NCBI GenBank assembly: GCA_037074615.1
Contig: CM073535.1
Coordinates: 13,555,001-13,619,000, forward strand
Length of the DNA stretch: 64,000 nt
From: Leucaena leucocephala
Taxonomy: Eukaryota; Streptophyta; Magnoliopsida; Fabales; Fabaceae
Reading direction: 5' to 3'
Shown here: one piece after another, positions 37,610-49,917 of the stretch
How positions within the stretch are numbered: the stretch's first letter is position 1
Layout of the letters: each line of letters opens with the position of its first letter
Made by a program: the position numbers and the translations under genes
Notes under the pieces: generated by a model
Databases searched by the model: none
Told to the model about the DNA's origin: nothing
What the model saw: the letters and a program-made list of their open reading frames with translations, nothing else

Positions 37610-39377
37610 TTACTTACATTAATTCCTACTTGGATCTCTCTTGTCTTGACTTAGCTTTTCATTTGGGTAGCACCTCCCTAAGACTTCCTATTCTTGGCGC
37701 AAATGTGAAGGAGGGAGTGGACATTTATATACTTGAAGCAAGGTAAATGGATGGTTTATATTGCTTTGATTTCTATTTGATCTAAGCATCCATATTTAGT
37801 CTATATGTTTTCTTGCCCACCAAGTTAATGAATGACCTCATACATGACATAATTTTAGGCCATGTTTAACACCTTTCAAAGGGTAAGGGCTTGTTTGGAA
37901 AATTCAATCAAATATGGTACTGGCTTAGTCTAATTTATAAAAAATGAGACTGTTTTATGAATCAAATTTTTTTTAGATAAACAATATGTTTTCTTACGTT
38001 AAATTTAGTATCTAGATTTTTTCTACCCTTGACATTGTTGGATTGGGTATAAATTTAATTATTGTTTGTTAGAAAATAACTAAAATGCCCTCAGTTCACA
38101 ATTTTGTACTACAATAACCCTAGGGGTATAATTGTATTGTTACACTTCATTACACTGCTCCATAATATTTTGACTCTAGTCAAACATAGCTATATCCTTC
38201 TTTGAACTTTTTGACTATAGTCCAATGACCAAAATGCCCTCCATTCACTCTTTTGTTCTATTTTACAACATAGGGGCATTTTTATTATTTTGCACTTTTC
38301 TGAATTTGTGAGGGTATTAATCCCCTATCTTTTCCTCCATAATTTTCTGTTGATGAATATATAATATTTCCTAGACATCCGATCAAGTTACTATTTTATA
38401 ATATTTTTTGAATATTCAATTATTTAGATAACTACATCAATTCATTAGGACCTTAAATTCCATTATAAATTGTACAACACTCCTCTTAGAGTTATGTCAG
38501 TTTCATAAATACCCTTGGTTCATTATTGTACACTATACTAACCTTAAGGGCATAATTCTCATTTTATTCTTCTTTACACTATATTAGGATATATTCTATC
38601 ACTGGTCATTCATTCCTATGCTCCTTTTGACTGTGTCCCAAATGACCAAAATGCTCTCAATTGATCTCTTGTCCAATATTCAAGACTGGAGCATTTTTGT
38701 AGTTTTGCAATTTTTAGAATTTTTCTGGACATTGGACCACATAACTGTTAGGGTATATTACTAGTCATATGGGATGCCAACTTGGGCCTTTAACTGGGTC
38801 CTATGCCTTTATGGGCTTAATTCCTAAGAGAACTCACCCAAAAGTATTTATCGTGTGTCTTTTATCACTATAAATTTTATTATAAATTCTACAAAACTCA
38901 TTTTTTAGTTATGTCAGTTTCATAAATTCTTATATTAATTATGAGAATTTTTTTATAAAATTTTATCTGATTATAAGGTCAAGAAGACATGTAATAATCT
39001 TCAGACTTTAAAAATTAATATCAATTATCTAGGATCTCAAATCGAAAAATTCAAAAATAAACTTGGTCCAATTACCATTCTCTATTTACAGGTAAAATTT
39101 AGCACTATAATAGTTTCCCTTGAATTTGACAAATTGTACTTTGTCCCTAAATTTATAAAATTTAGTTTGGTCCCTCACCTCAAATTTTGAAATTCCAATT
39201 TGATCCCTTATTTATAATTTCAAAACTCGACTTTGGTCCCTAAGTATTTCATTCATATTTCTTTCCTTTTCTGAATACTTTTCAATATTGTAATTTAATC
39301 ATTTTCTTCCACTAAATTTAACCTATTTTGTTATAGTATTTCATGTATAATAGATAAGAAAATTAGCAATATTATAT
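37610..39377 (-). repeat. LTR-derived macro-unit d
   Basis: 1,768 bp on the minus strand from a degenerate TATAATATTG terminus (39377) to the next unit. It has a full 900-bp-type segment, then a second, diverged half-repeat (block cccctatgttgta...agggcattttggtcatt near 38220-38285), and a TATA-like tatataaat at 37723-37731. It closes with GTAAGTAA directly before the next LTR terminus, here in the context aatGTAAGT. Confidence 0.8.
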
Positions 39378-39506
39378 TACTTACCTTAATGCCTAGCTAA
39401 GTTGACTTTGGTACCTTGGATCTCTCTTGTCTTGACTTATCTTTTCACTTAGGTAGCACCTCCCCAAGTCTTCCTATTCTTTAAGTAAATGTGAAGGAGG
39501 GATGGG

Positions 39507-39515
39507 TATTTATAG
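39507..39515 (-). promoter_or_regulatory. TATA box, macro-unit c
   Basis: ctataaata on the minus strand, about 125 nt before the closing GTAAGT at 39380-39385. Confidence 0.55.
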
Positions 39516-40316
39516 ACTTGAAGCAAGGTAAATGGATGTTTCAAATTATTTTGGTTACTATTTAATCTAAGGGTCTGTATTTACTCTTGATCTTGGCTTG
39601 CCCACCATGTTAATGAATGACAACATCCATGTCATCATGTTAGGCCATGTTTGGCATCTTTCAATGTGTAAGGGCTTGTTTGGAAAATCTAATCCAATCT
39701 GGTACCGGCTCAATGCAATTTATAAAAAATAGGACTATATTTTGAATCTAATTTTTCTGAGATTCCATATCTGACCTTAAATCCAGTATACAGATTTTTC
39801 CTTCTATTGACATTGTTAAACTACGTATAAATTTAATTATTGTCACTTGGAAAATGACTAAAAAATGCCTTGGTTTGTAAATATGCAATAAAATAACTTT
39901 AGGGGCATTATTGTCATCCTATACTTCGTTAAACTACTCCATAATACTTTTAGACTCTGATAAAACATTCATGTATCCTTCTTTGAACCTTTTGACAGTG
40001 GTCAAATGACCAACATGCCCTGCATTCACTCTTTTATTCCTTTTTACAACATAGGGGCATTATCGTTATTTTGCACTTTCTTGAATTTATGAGAGTACTG
40101 ATCCCACCTATTTCTTCCTGCATAATTTTTTGTATATAATATTTCCTAGATATCTAATCCAGTTACTATTATAAAATAATTTCTGATTATTCAATTATTT
40201 AGATAAATATATCAATTCATCAGGGCCTTAAATTCCATTATAAATTCTACAAAACTCCTCTTTGAGTTATGTCAATTTCATAAATGCCCTTGGTTTATTA
40301 TTGTAAACTATACTAA

Positions 40317-41828
40317 TAATAACTGCATTTTAATTACTAAAAGAAATTAAGCTAACTAACAGTAGAGTATAGCTAACGTAGGCCGATTCATAAGGAGCCT
40401 AAATAGATGATAAAATGCCTAATTAACCCAATGAGCCACAAATTAACAAATTAATGCAATGAGTTGTGAGATGAGATTTTGAATAACTTATGAATATAAA
40501 TTCTATGCTACTATTTGGGATTTTAAGGTTTATGATGATGAAATGAATTAATGACAAGTGTGTTCCCTTAGAAATTACCTTACCTTCATTATCTATAGAA
40601 TATCTTGAATTAATTAGTTGAATTAGTATGTGTTAGCTAACAACTCTCCAACTAAATCTCAATCAAAGCTACAACTCATAGACATGGAATAGAGAATTAT
40701 GAATCATTCAACTTAAGAGATAGAAGAAGATGAATTAAACAAATATAACTGTACTCTATTATATAATTGCTCTAATTAACCACAAATATGTCTAACTAGT
40801 TCAAGGATGAGAATCAATCAAAGCATCAATTATGTAGAAATAGAAAATTCAACTCAGTTCCCTAATCCTTTATCATATATTGCTTTAATTGAATCAGTAA
40901 TATTGAAATTAACTACATCAACTCGATATAATTAAATCTAAATTAAAGACATAATGAACTCCCTGTTTCATATCAAGAATTATGGTTCAACATTATCTCC
41001 AAGAGAGCACAACAACTCTAACCTTCCATTGCTATCAAGACTTTAACAGCAACAATCATGGTGAATGTAGAAAGAGAAGATGAAGATAGAAGTAGAATGG
41101 TTCTCTACTTTTCCTACCCAGAATATACCATAAATACATACAAAAGAGTGATGGAGATGGAGTGAGACTGGAGAAGGATGTCATGGTATGAGATAGAATA
41201 GAGGTGGAGTGAATGAGCTTGAGAAGTATGGGAGCTATGATGAATGGTGTTAGGTGTCTTGAATGTGTTTGATTGTGTGTGGTGATGATCCCTTGATGTA
41301 TGGCGTGAATGGATATATATATAAGAGAAGTATGGAATGAGTGATGTGATATGAATGGAGTGAATGGCAACTGGAATGAATGTATGATGCAAGGTGTGTC
41401 ATCTGCATACCAGCATGTGCATGAATATATTAGCTTTCCCCTTTAGGCGATGTTTGTTACAGCACATGTGTGAGCCCCTAATTGCTTCTGTTATCATCTC
41501 CTTAACTCCTAGATCCAACACATGCTTAATATGTTAACTTCTTCCCTCCAGCACATGCTTAAATCTCCTTTTGTCCAATTGTTAATTTAGTTGATTCTTA
41601 CTATCCTCTATCTAATATGTTAGTTGGTTACTACATTGGCCTATAATTGAAATTTAAAAGAAATATATTATTTATACAATTAATCACTAGAATTATATCA
41701 ATTAATTTCCACTTGTTATATTTTTATTTATTTATTTATTAATTGCTAACATATTGATAAATGGGGACAAAAATTAATAATAAAACTCTCTTTAAACACA
41801 CTAAAATAAATACAAATAAGAGTTTATT
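40317..41828. mobile_element. Unclassified 1.5-kb insertion in macro-unit c
   Basis: Unlike the surrounding repeat, which stops at 40316 and resumes at 41829. The flanks share a 19-bp near-perfect direct repeat: ttattgtaaactatactaa (40298-40316) and ttattgtacactatactaa (41829-41847), one mismatch. This word is normal repeat sequence that occurs once per unit, so its doubling looks like a target-site duplication. I see no TG...CA ends, terminal inverted repeats, poly-A tail or coding domain. The minus-strand frames at 41056-41392 are Ser/His/Ile-rich and low in complexity. The inner part has promoter-like atatatataagagaag near 41314. Family unknown. Confidence 0.6.
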
Positions 41829-42668
41829 TTATTGTACACTATACTAACTCTAAAGGCATAATTGTCATTTTATTATTCTTTACACTACATCAGGATATAT
41901 TCTAATTCTGGTCAATCATTCCTGTGTCTCTTTTGACCTTTTGACCATAACCCAAATGACCAAAATGCCCTCGATTCATCTCTTGTTCAATATATAACAC
42001 AGGGTCATTTACGCAATTTTGTACTTTTTAGGGTTTTTCTGGACATTGGCCCATATAACTGTTAAGGTATATTACTGGGCCTATGGGATGCCAACTTGGG
42101 CATTTTTCTTGGTCCAATGCCTTTATGGGCCGAATTCCTAAGAAAATTCACCTAAAAGTATTTATCGCGTATATTATTTCACTGTAAATTCTAATATAAA
42201 TTCTATATAAATCCTTTTTGATTTATGTCAGTTTTCTAATTCTTATATTAATTATGAGAATTTTCTATAAAATTTTATATGATTATAAGGTCCATAAGAT
42301 CCTATAATAATCTCCACACATTAAAAAATAATATCAATTATCTAGAACCTTAAATTGAAATTATGAATTGCACTTTGGTCCCTAAAATCACATAATTACA
42401 ATTTTACCATTGAATTTGAGAAATTGCACTTTGGTCCCTAAATTTATAAATTTTCATTTTGGTCCCTCACCCAAATTTCAAAATTATAATTTGGTCTTAT
42501 ATTTCTAATATCAAAACTCTAATTTGGTCCCTAAGGTCTTTCCTTCATATTTCTTTCCTTTTCTTAACACTTTTCAATATTGTAATTTAATCATTTTTTC
42601 CCATTAAATTGCAACTTTTTCCATATAGAATTTCATGTATATTAGATAAGAAAATTAGGGATATTACA

Positions 42669-44512
42669 TTACTTAAATTCCTAGCTAACTTGACTTTAGT
42701 TCCTTGGATCTCTCTTTTCTTGACTGGGCTTTTCACTTGAGTAGCAGCTCCCCAAGGCTTCCTATTATTGGCGCAAATGTGGAAGGAGCATGTATTTATA
42801 GACTTGAAGTAAGGTAAATAGATGGCTAGGAATTCTTTGATTACTATTTGATCTAAGGTTCCATATTTACTCTTGATCTTAGCTTGCCCACCAAGTTAAT
42901 GAATGACATCATCATGAGATCATATTAGGCCATGTTTGGCATCTTTCAAAGGGCAAGGGCTTGTTTAGAAAACCTAATCCAATCTAGTACTAGCTTAGTC
43001 CAATTTATGAAAAATGAGACTATTTAGGAATCTAATTTTTTTGGGATTCTATAATATATTTTCTGACCTTAAATCTAGTATCCAGATTTTTTCTACTATT
43101 GTCATTGTTGCACTAGGTATAAATTTAATTATTGTCCCTTGGAAAATGACTAAAACACCATGGTTTATAATTGTGCACAAAATTAACCCTAAGAACATAA
43201 TTATCATTTTACACTTCATTATACTACTGCATACTATTTTCTAACTCAGGTAAAACATTCCTATATCTTTCTTTAAACTTTTTTACTATGGTAAAATGAC
43301 CAAAATGCCCTCTATCCACTCTTTTGTTCCTTTCTACAACATAGGGGCAATTTTGTCCTTTTGCACTTTCCTGAATTTGTTAGGGTACTAATCCCTTATC
43401 TTTTCCTGCCTAATTTTCTGTTAAAAAAATATATAATATTTCCTGGACATCTGATCTAGTTAGTATTTTAAAATAATTTCTGAATATTCAATTATTTAGA
43501 TAACTATATCAATTTATCATGACTTTAAATTTCATTATAAATTATATATAACTCATTTTTTAGTTATTTTAGTTTCTTGAATGCCCTTGATTCATTATTG
43601 TACACTATAGTAACCCTTATGACATAATTGTCATTTTATTCTTCTTTACATCGTATCAAGATATATTCTGACTCTGATTATTCATTCATGTGTCCCTTTT
43701 GGCCTTTTGACTGTGTCCCAAATGACCAAAATGCCCTCCATTAGTCTCTTGTTCAATATTTCAACAAATAGACATTTTCGTAGTTTTGCACATTTTAGGG
43801 TTTTTCTAGATACTGGCCCACATAACTATTAGCTTACATTACTATGCCTATGGGGCACCAACTTAAGCCTTTCACTAGGTCCAATGCCTTTGTGGGCTCA
43901 ATTTGCAAGAAAACTCACCCAAAAGTATTTATCCGGTATATTATTTCACTATAAATTTTATAATAAATTCTACATAATTCCTTTTTGAGTTCATTCATTT
44001 TCATAAATTCTTATATTAATTATGAGAATTTTCTAAAAAATTTTATATGATTATAAGGTGCAGAAGATCTTATAACAATCTTCAGACTTTAAAATTAATG
44101 TCAATTATCTAGGACCTCAATTTGAAATTATGAAAAATATGCCTAGTCTAATTATCATTCTCTATTTACTAGTAAATTTTGGGACTATAACATTTTCAGG
44201 CAATTTTGGGTCTTTTCTAGCTCAATTTCTTATAATTACAATTTTGCCATTCAATTTGACAAATTATACTTTAGTCCCTGGATTTATAAAATTCCAGTTT
44301 GGTATGATATTTCTAATTTCAAAACTCTAATTTGGTCCCTAATGTCTTTTCTTCATATTGCTTTCCTTTTCTTAATACTTTTCAATATTTCAATTTAATC
44401 ATTTTCTTCCATTAAATTGTAATTTTTTTCTTATATAATTTCATATATATATATATATATATTAAACACAAACTTTACATACATACTAGAGAAGAAAATT
44501 AGGGATATTACA
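42669..44512 (-). repeat. LTR-derived macro-unit b
   Basis: 1,844 bp on the minus strand from TGTAATATCC (44503-44512) to the next junction. It has a 900-bp-type segment, a diverged half-repeat, a TATA box (42793-42801), and a closing splice-donor-like word that is mutated here (acttaa instead of acttac on the plus strand, 42671-42676). An (AT)n tract lies at 44443-44462. Confidence 0.8.
42793..42801 (-). promoter_or_regulatory. TATA box, macro-unit b
   Basis: ctataaata on the minus strand, at the same relative place as in units c and e. Confidence 0.55.
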
Positions 44513-45223
44513 TTACTTACCTTAATTCTTAGTTAACTTTACTTTGGTACCTTGGATCTCTCTTGTCTTGAGTTGATTTTCACTTGGGCAGTACCTCCCC
44601 AAGGTTTCCTATTCTTGGCACAAATATGAAGGAGGGTATAAACTTGAAGCAAGGTAAATGGATGGCTAGGATTGCTTTGATTACTATTTGATAAGGGTCT
44701 ATATTTACCCTTGATCTTGGCTTGCCCACCAAGTTAATGATTGACATCATCCATGACTCATATTAGGCCATGTTTGACGTCTTTCAATGGGTAAGGGCTT
44801 ATTTGAAAAATACAGTCTAATCCGGTACCAGCTTAGTCCAATTTTTGAAAAATAAGACTTTTTTATAAATCTAATTTTTCTAAGATTCTATAATATGTTT
44901 ACTGGCCTTAAATCTAATATTCAGATTTTTTTACCATTGACATTGTAGGATTGCGTGTAAAATTTAGTTACTATCTATTAGAAAATGACTAAAATGCCCT
45001 TAGTTTATAAATATGCACTAAAATAACGCTAGGGGCATAATTGTCATCTTACACTTTATTATACTACTCCATAATATTTTTTTGAGTATAGTCAAACATT
45101 CTTGTATCCTTCTTTAAACTTTTTACTATGGTCAAATGACCAAAATGCCTTCTATTCACTCTTTTGTTCCTTTTTACAACATAGGGGTTGTTTCTTTATT
45201 TTGCACTTTGCCAAATTTGTCAA

Positions 45224-47720
45224 TATAACACCTTACTTTTTTATGCCTTAGGGACCATTCGGTAGTGGGTGACATGGAGTGGGTATGACATGGAGTGGGT
45301 GAGATTTCTAAAGAAATCTTAGTAGTAAATGAATACCATATAATATATGCAACTACATGCTTGATGTCAAATGTGTGCAATGAATGATTATGCTTGCATA
45401 ATGATAACTTTACATGCTTCCATGTTTCCAAAATTATAACATATGACCATAACATAAAAAGAAATAGAGAATCACTTAATCATACATGCTTCAGATAATT
45501 AAAATAAGAAAACATCACATAAAACATCCAAGCAATATAAGCATACAAGTAGGTAAGTTCACCACCTATATTCCTTGCGTTTGCTTACTCTTTTCCTTTC
45601 TCACTTTCCCTTGATGTGTGGTTGCCTTCTTTGAGGACATAAGTTAAGCCTAGATATTACATAATCATACATTCATCATGATCTAATTCAACTATCATTT
45701 CAAGAACATTAAACTCAATTAACCACTTAACTCCTAACTTTCTTTATTTATGGTTAATTGTCTTTCCCTTTGAATTAATTGATGTCTTGACTTGACTTTA
45801 TCCTACACAATTTTGCCTTTTGAATCCATTTATGAGCTTAGAATTATAAACTTCTAGCTCCTTCATAGCCTTCTATATATAATGTAAACATACCCTCTTT
45901 ATTTTCAAAAAAAATCATTTTGACTCCAATGTTTTCAATACTTGTTTCTCTATTTATTCTCACACTATTTTTCATTTTAAAACAATTGGAAACATTAAAA
46001 TTATAAAATTTCTCATCAATGTTCAAGCCTATGAATAGTAATAGAGAGGGTTTCAAATATTCCTTTTCTCAATTTTGATGTTTCCAAGGTTCTAATCCTA
46101 CACAAAATCATATAAATTCAATATAAGCATTAGATCATTGAAATTAATTCTTCTTGTTCCTGTATAGTAGGTGGCTAAATGGCCTCTTTAATGGCAAAGT
46201 CAAGAACATCATTTAATTCAATAACCAACATTAATTCTAGCTTATTTAAGTGTCTTCCACATAGTTCTAACTTGAATTTCTTCTTCCTTATGTATTGCAC
46301 AATTCTGGACAGCAACATAACATAGGAAATATATATTTTACTTTTCTTCCATTAAAACCTAGGTTTTATCCTTCCAAAATACTTAAAATCAACTAGGACG
46401 GATTGCTTACCTTAGGTACTTGCTTGGGTGGCTTCTCCTTGATCTTATGTTGAGTTATCTCTTCATTACAACATGGTTTCCCCAAGGTTCCTCTAGGTGC
46501 ACGAAATTGTGCAAACAAGGGGGTATTTATAGCAAAAACTTTGGCATCTTGGGACCATTTAACCCTCCCTTCAACTAATTAGTACATAGCCTTAATCTTA
46601 ACTCTTAATGGTTGTTTTTTTGATTAATTATCCTTAATCATCATTAACTTAATTCTTACATTAGTTTAATATAATTCAACATGTGCCAAAACTCTTCCTC
46701 TCTTGCTTGGCTTCCATGTGACATTTTTTCACATGGTGTGGGTTCGACCAAGGACACCTTACATGCTACCTTGCATTACCTCTTGATTTTCCTTGATTTC
46801 TTTCTTTAAAATTCATAAATTATCCTAGAAAATTCATTTAACCACATGATAAATTCTTTAACTTTTGGGCTCTTACTTGATGTCACCTTGGGTTGGTTTA
46901 GGCTCAAACTATTAGTTTGGCACATATTCCAAGGCATTTATTTTATCGGTACCTTAAACCACCCTATTTCTTGAGATAAATTATATACACTTCTTTTAAG
47001 GGTTTTGACATTTTTAGAAATGAAATCTAATATAAAATGAATTTTGTGCAAAGTCTCATAATTTTTGTGAGACTCAGAAGTTTTAATAAAAATTCTATAA
47101 GTTTTCTTAAAATTCTATAATTAATTCTACAATGTTCCTTTTTTACCTCTATTAGTTTCATCATATTTTGAGGTCTAGAAGACACTATACTAATTTTTAT
47201 ACTTCAAAAATTAATATCAATTTATCGTGACCTTAAATCAAAATTATGAGAGATATGCCTGACCTAAATTATATCCTCTATTTACTTGTAAAATTTACGA
47301 CCGTAACATTTCTGGGCAATTTTGGGTCTTTTCTGGCTCAACTATCCATAATTATATTGTTGTCTCTAAATTTGGTAAAATTACACTTTAGTCCATAAAC
47401 TTACCAAATTATATTTTAGTCCTTTTCTACCAAATTTGAAATTCTAATTTGGTAGCTAAAATCTCAAAACTTCACTTAGATTCTTGAAATTTCCATTATT
47501 TATAACTTAGTCCCTGGACTTTTACTATTTAGAGTTTCGTCCCTAATATTTTACTATTTATAGTTTAGTCCCTCAAGCTTTACAACTTTATACTTTCTCT
47601 CTTTCTCTAACTTAAACCGTATATAATCATTATCTTTTTTTTCTAATTATCATCCCAATTTCTTCTTAACCTCTTTAATCTATCATTGTTATATAGATAG
47701 AGAAAATTTAGGATGTTACA
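45224..47720 (-). mobile_element. Ty3-type solo LTR (minus strand)
   Basis: 2,497 bp. On the plus strand it runs from TATAACACC (45224) to GGATGTTACA (47720), so on the minus strand it starts TGTAACATCC. The target duplication is GTCAA (45219-45223) / GTCAG (47721-47725), one mismatch. It carries a TATA box (46524-46532) and a downstream splice-donor-like AAGGTAAGC (minus strand, about 46402-46410), then R/U5-like sequence that the macro-units lack. It is shorter than its 3.1-kb sisters. The flanks join into continuous macro-unit sequence, which confirms insertion after the macro-array formed. Confidence 0.88.
46524..46532 (-). promoter_or_regulatory. TATA box of the minus-strand solo LTR
   Basis: ctataaata on the minus strand, aligned with the TATA boxes of the other LTRs of the family. 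Confidence 0.6.
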
Positions 47721-48412
47721 GTCAGGGTACTGATCCCCTATCTTTTCCTTCATAATTTTCTATTTATGAATATATAATATTTCTTGGATATCTTATCCAA
47801 GAACTATATCAATTCATCAGGACCTTAAATTCTATTATAAATTTTATAGAACTCCTCTTTGAGTTATGTAGTTTCATAAATCATTATAAGAATTTATTAT
47901 AAAATTTAATCTAATTGTGAGCTTTAGAAGGTCCTATATCAGTTCCCAGACTTTACATATGAATATTAATTATTTGGGACATCAAATTAGAATTATGAAA
48001 AATATGCCTAACCCAATTACTATTCTCTATTTACTGGTAAAATTGAACTATAACATTTCCTAGTAGTTTTGGGCATTTTTAGCTCAACTTTCACATAATT
48101 ACATTTTTGCCCCTTAAATTTGACAAATTACACTTTAGTCCTTGAATTTAGTAAATTTTAGTCCCTTCTAGACATTCTAATTTAACTTTTGATTTCACAA
48201 AAACTCCATTTAGGTCCCTTGAATTCTTTATATTAAATTTTCATAAAAATGACGTTTAGGTCCCCAAACTTTATAACTTTGTACTTTTTACTTCTTTCTT
48301 CAAGTTAAAACTTATCTAATCATTATAATTTATTCTTATCTTCGTCACAATCCTTTTCTTACCTATTTCCTCTATTATACATATACAGATAGGAAAAAAT
48401 CAGGATGTGACA

Positions 48413-49059
48413 CAGCTTGTGACTAAGAGGACGGTGGGCCTTGAGGTAGGCCATAAGCAGTCGAAGGCTATCTCAGTCTCATAATATTATGAGACCGAGA
48501 TTGAGTTTCATGATCTTGCCTAGGTCCTGAGGTTGGCCAAGGGCCTCTGTGACTCCTGTATGTCTGCATTGATTTGAGTCATCCGTGCCTATGAAAAAAG
48601 GAAAATTTAAAAAATTAAAAATGTTAATTATTTATAAAAATACTAAATTATAGTAATTAAATACATATCACAAATTCTTCAACCCCTTCTAATGCAAGAG
48701 TCCCATCATGAGGCCAATACAACTCAGGCCACATCTCGCCTATAGTAGTCGTGTATCCCTGCTACGCTATAACCCTTCTCTCCTTAATGTTAGTTACAAT
48801 TAAATATGCAAATATTAAATAAGTTTATAAATATTTAATGACATCTAATAATTTTATTTTTTTGAGTTATGATCTCATCATTAGCAACCGATAATGGTCT
48901 TAAGCCGCTCTTATGTCGTATGGTCTAGTGATAGACGCTGGTGACACCTTTTTTGGGATGCTTCCTGAAATGAAGTTACATATATGGTTAGTCAAGTAGG
49001 CGAAGAATGAAATATGTTAGGACAAGATGGATCACCTAAGTAAATTAGGTCTTTATGAG
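48413..49059. other. Unassigned block, possibly low-copy sequence
   Basis: Not recognisably part of any repeat family in this window. Its base composition is uneven: GC-richer pieces (48413-48590, 48670-48785, 48880-48975) are separated by AT-rich spacers, an exon/intron-like pattern. On the minus strand, 48667-48770 has a short open stretch that includes MWPELYWPHDGTLALEG. I do not recognise it. It may be a captured gene or transposase fragment; no start, full frame or confirmed splice sites can be shown. Confidence 0.4.
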
Positions 49060-49917
49060 ATTTTAACACTTTGTCAAAACTCTTCTAAAATTCTTTTACA
49101 ATCTGGTCAGTGAAATAGATAGTCTTGAAAACTTTTATTAGATAATTGAAATCAACTGATAGAAATATAAAGAGTTAAAGAAGAGAAAAATCACAGAATA
49201 ATTATACTAGTTTAGTCCTTCCTTAACCGATGTCCAGTCCTCAACTCTTCACTAAGATTTAGAATTCAATTTCTCTCCAAGATTATAGTAGGCATTGGTA
49301 GCCTTTACAACCTCAATTTTAACAGCTAATTGAGAACCTCCTTAATCTTGAGGTAACACCACTCTCTAGTGGCAACATCCCCTTACAGTGACAAGAGCAA
49401 ATCCCACATTGAATCCCCGATTCTAAGGTTTGCTCTCATATTTTGATAAGGATGATGAAATATAAAACTCTCTTAGATAGAGTAAATGATACATTGTAGT
49501 ACATGATATTTTTCTCTCTCAATATATGATGATGGTACATAATGAATAACAGAGTTAGAGGCTTTTTCAGTCTAATGATGTTTTGGCATTTTGATGATAC
49601 ATTCATAGCTCATATCTCTCATCTTTAATTTTGAATGTCTTCTATTTATATATGAAGTTGAGCTTTTTACCACTGAGCGTAATCTCTTCTCCATTGATAT
49701 TTTCTTCTTTTAATGAGAATATGACCGTTGGAACAAGATGTTGAAGCTTATGACACAAAGTGCCTTTTTATCGTTGAAAGGCCATTTGCTTTAATCTTTT
49801 TCTAATCATGTATTTAGATACCTTAAATGAAGTTTACCACAATAAAGAGAAGTTATAATAATAATTGTTTAGCACTTAACTTTCTTCCATCTTCTGATTA
49901 GCTTTGAGTTTAAGAAT
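49060..49917 (-). mobile_element. Sirevirus-like LTR fragment (minus strand)
   Basis: The reverse complement of this block resembles 56400-57200 in order: a shared TATA-proximal part (tataaatagaag), a gagagcaaa block, gttgccactagag, ttgaggt...ggttctcaattagct.ttaaaattgag, ctaccaa..., and atcttggagag. It lacks the last ~50 bp towards the primer site. The plus-strand LTR at 49918 interrupts it. Confidence 0.75.

Larger units (their letters stand above)
39378..42668 (-). repeat. LTR-derived macro-unit c, with an insertion
   Basis: Runs on the minus strand from TGTAATATCC (42659-42668) to GGTAAGTAA (39378-39386), with TATA tatttatag (plus-strand reading) at 39507-39515. It is interrupted by a foreign block at 40317-41828. 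Without that block and one flank duplicate it measures about 1.76 kb, matching units b and d. Confidence 0.8.
44513..48412 (-). repeat. LTR-derived macro-unit a, split by a solo LTR
   Basis: The first unit in minus-strand order. It begins with a true LTR terminus TGTCACATCC (48403-48412) next to unrelated sequence and ends at GGTAAGTAA (44513-44521). A solo LTR (45224-47720) with its target duplication is inserted in it; the net length is about 1.4 kb. Its TATA position (about 44634) is degenerate (gtataaac). The half-repeat at 47721 onward continues exactly what stops at 45223. Confidence 0.78.

Noticed and set aside
41056..41392. Two overlapping minus-strand frames rich in His, Ser and Ile
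   Set aside because: Low-complexity reading of gtg/atg-rich DNA; overlapping frames of similar length and no recognisable domain.
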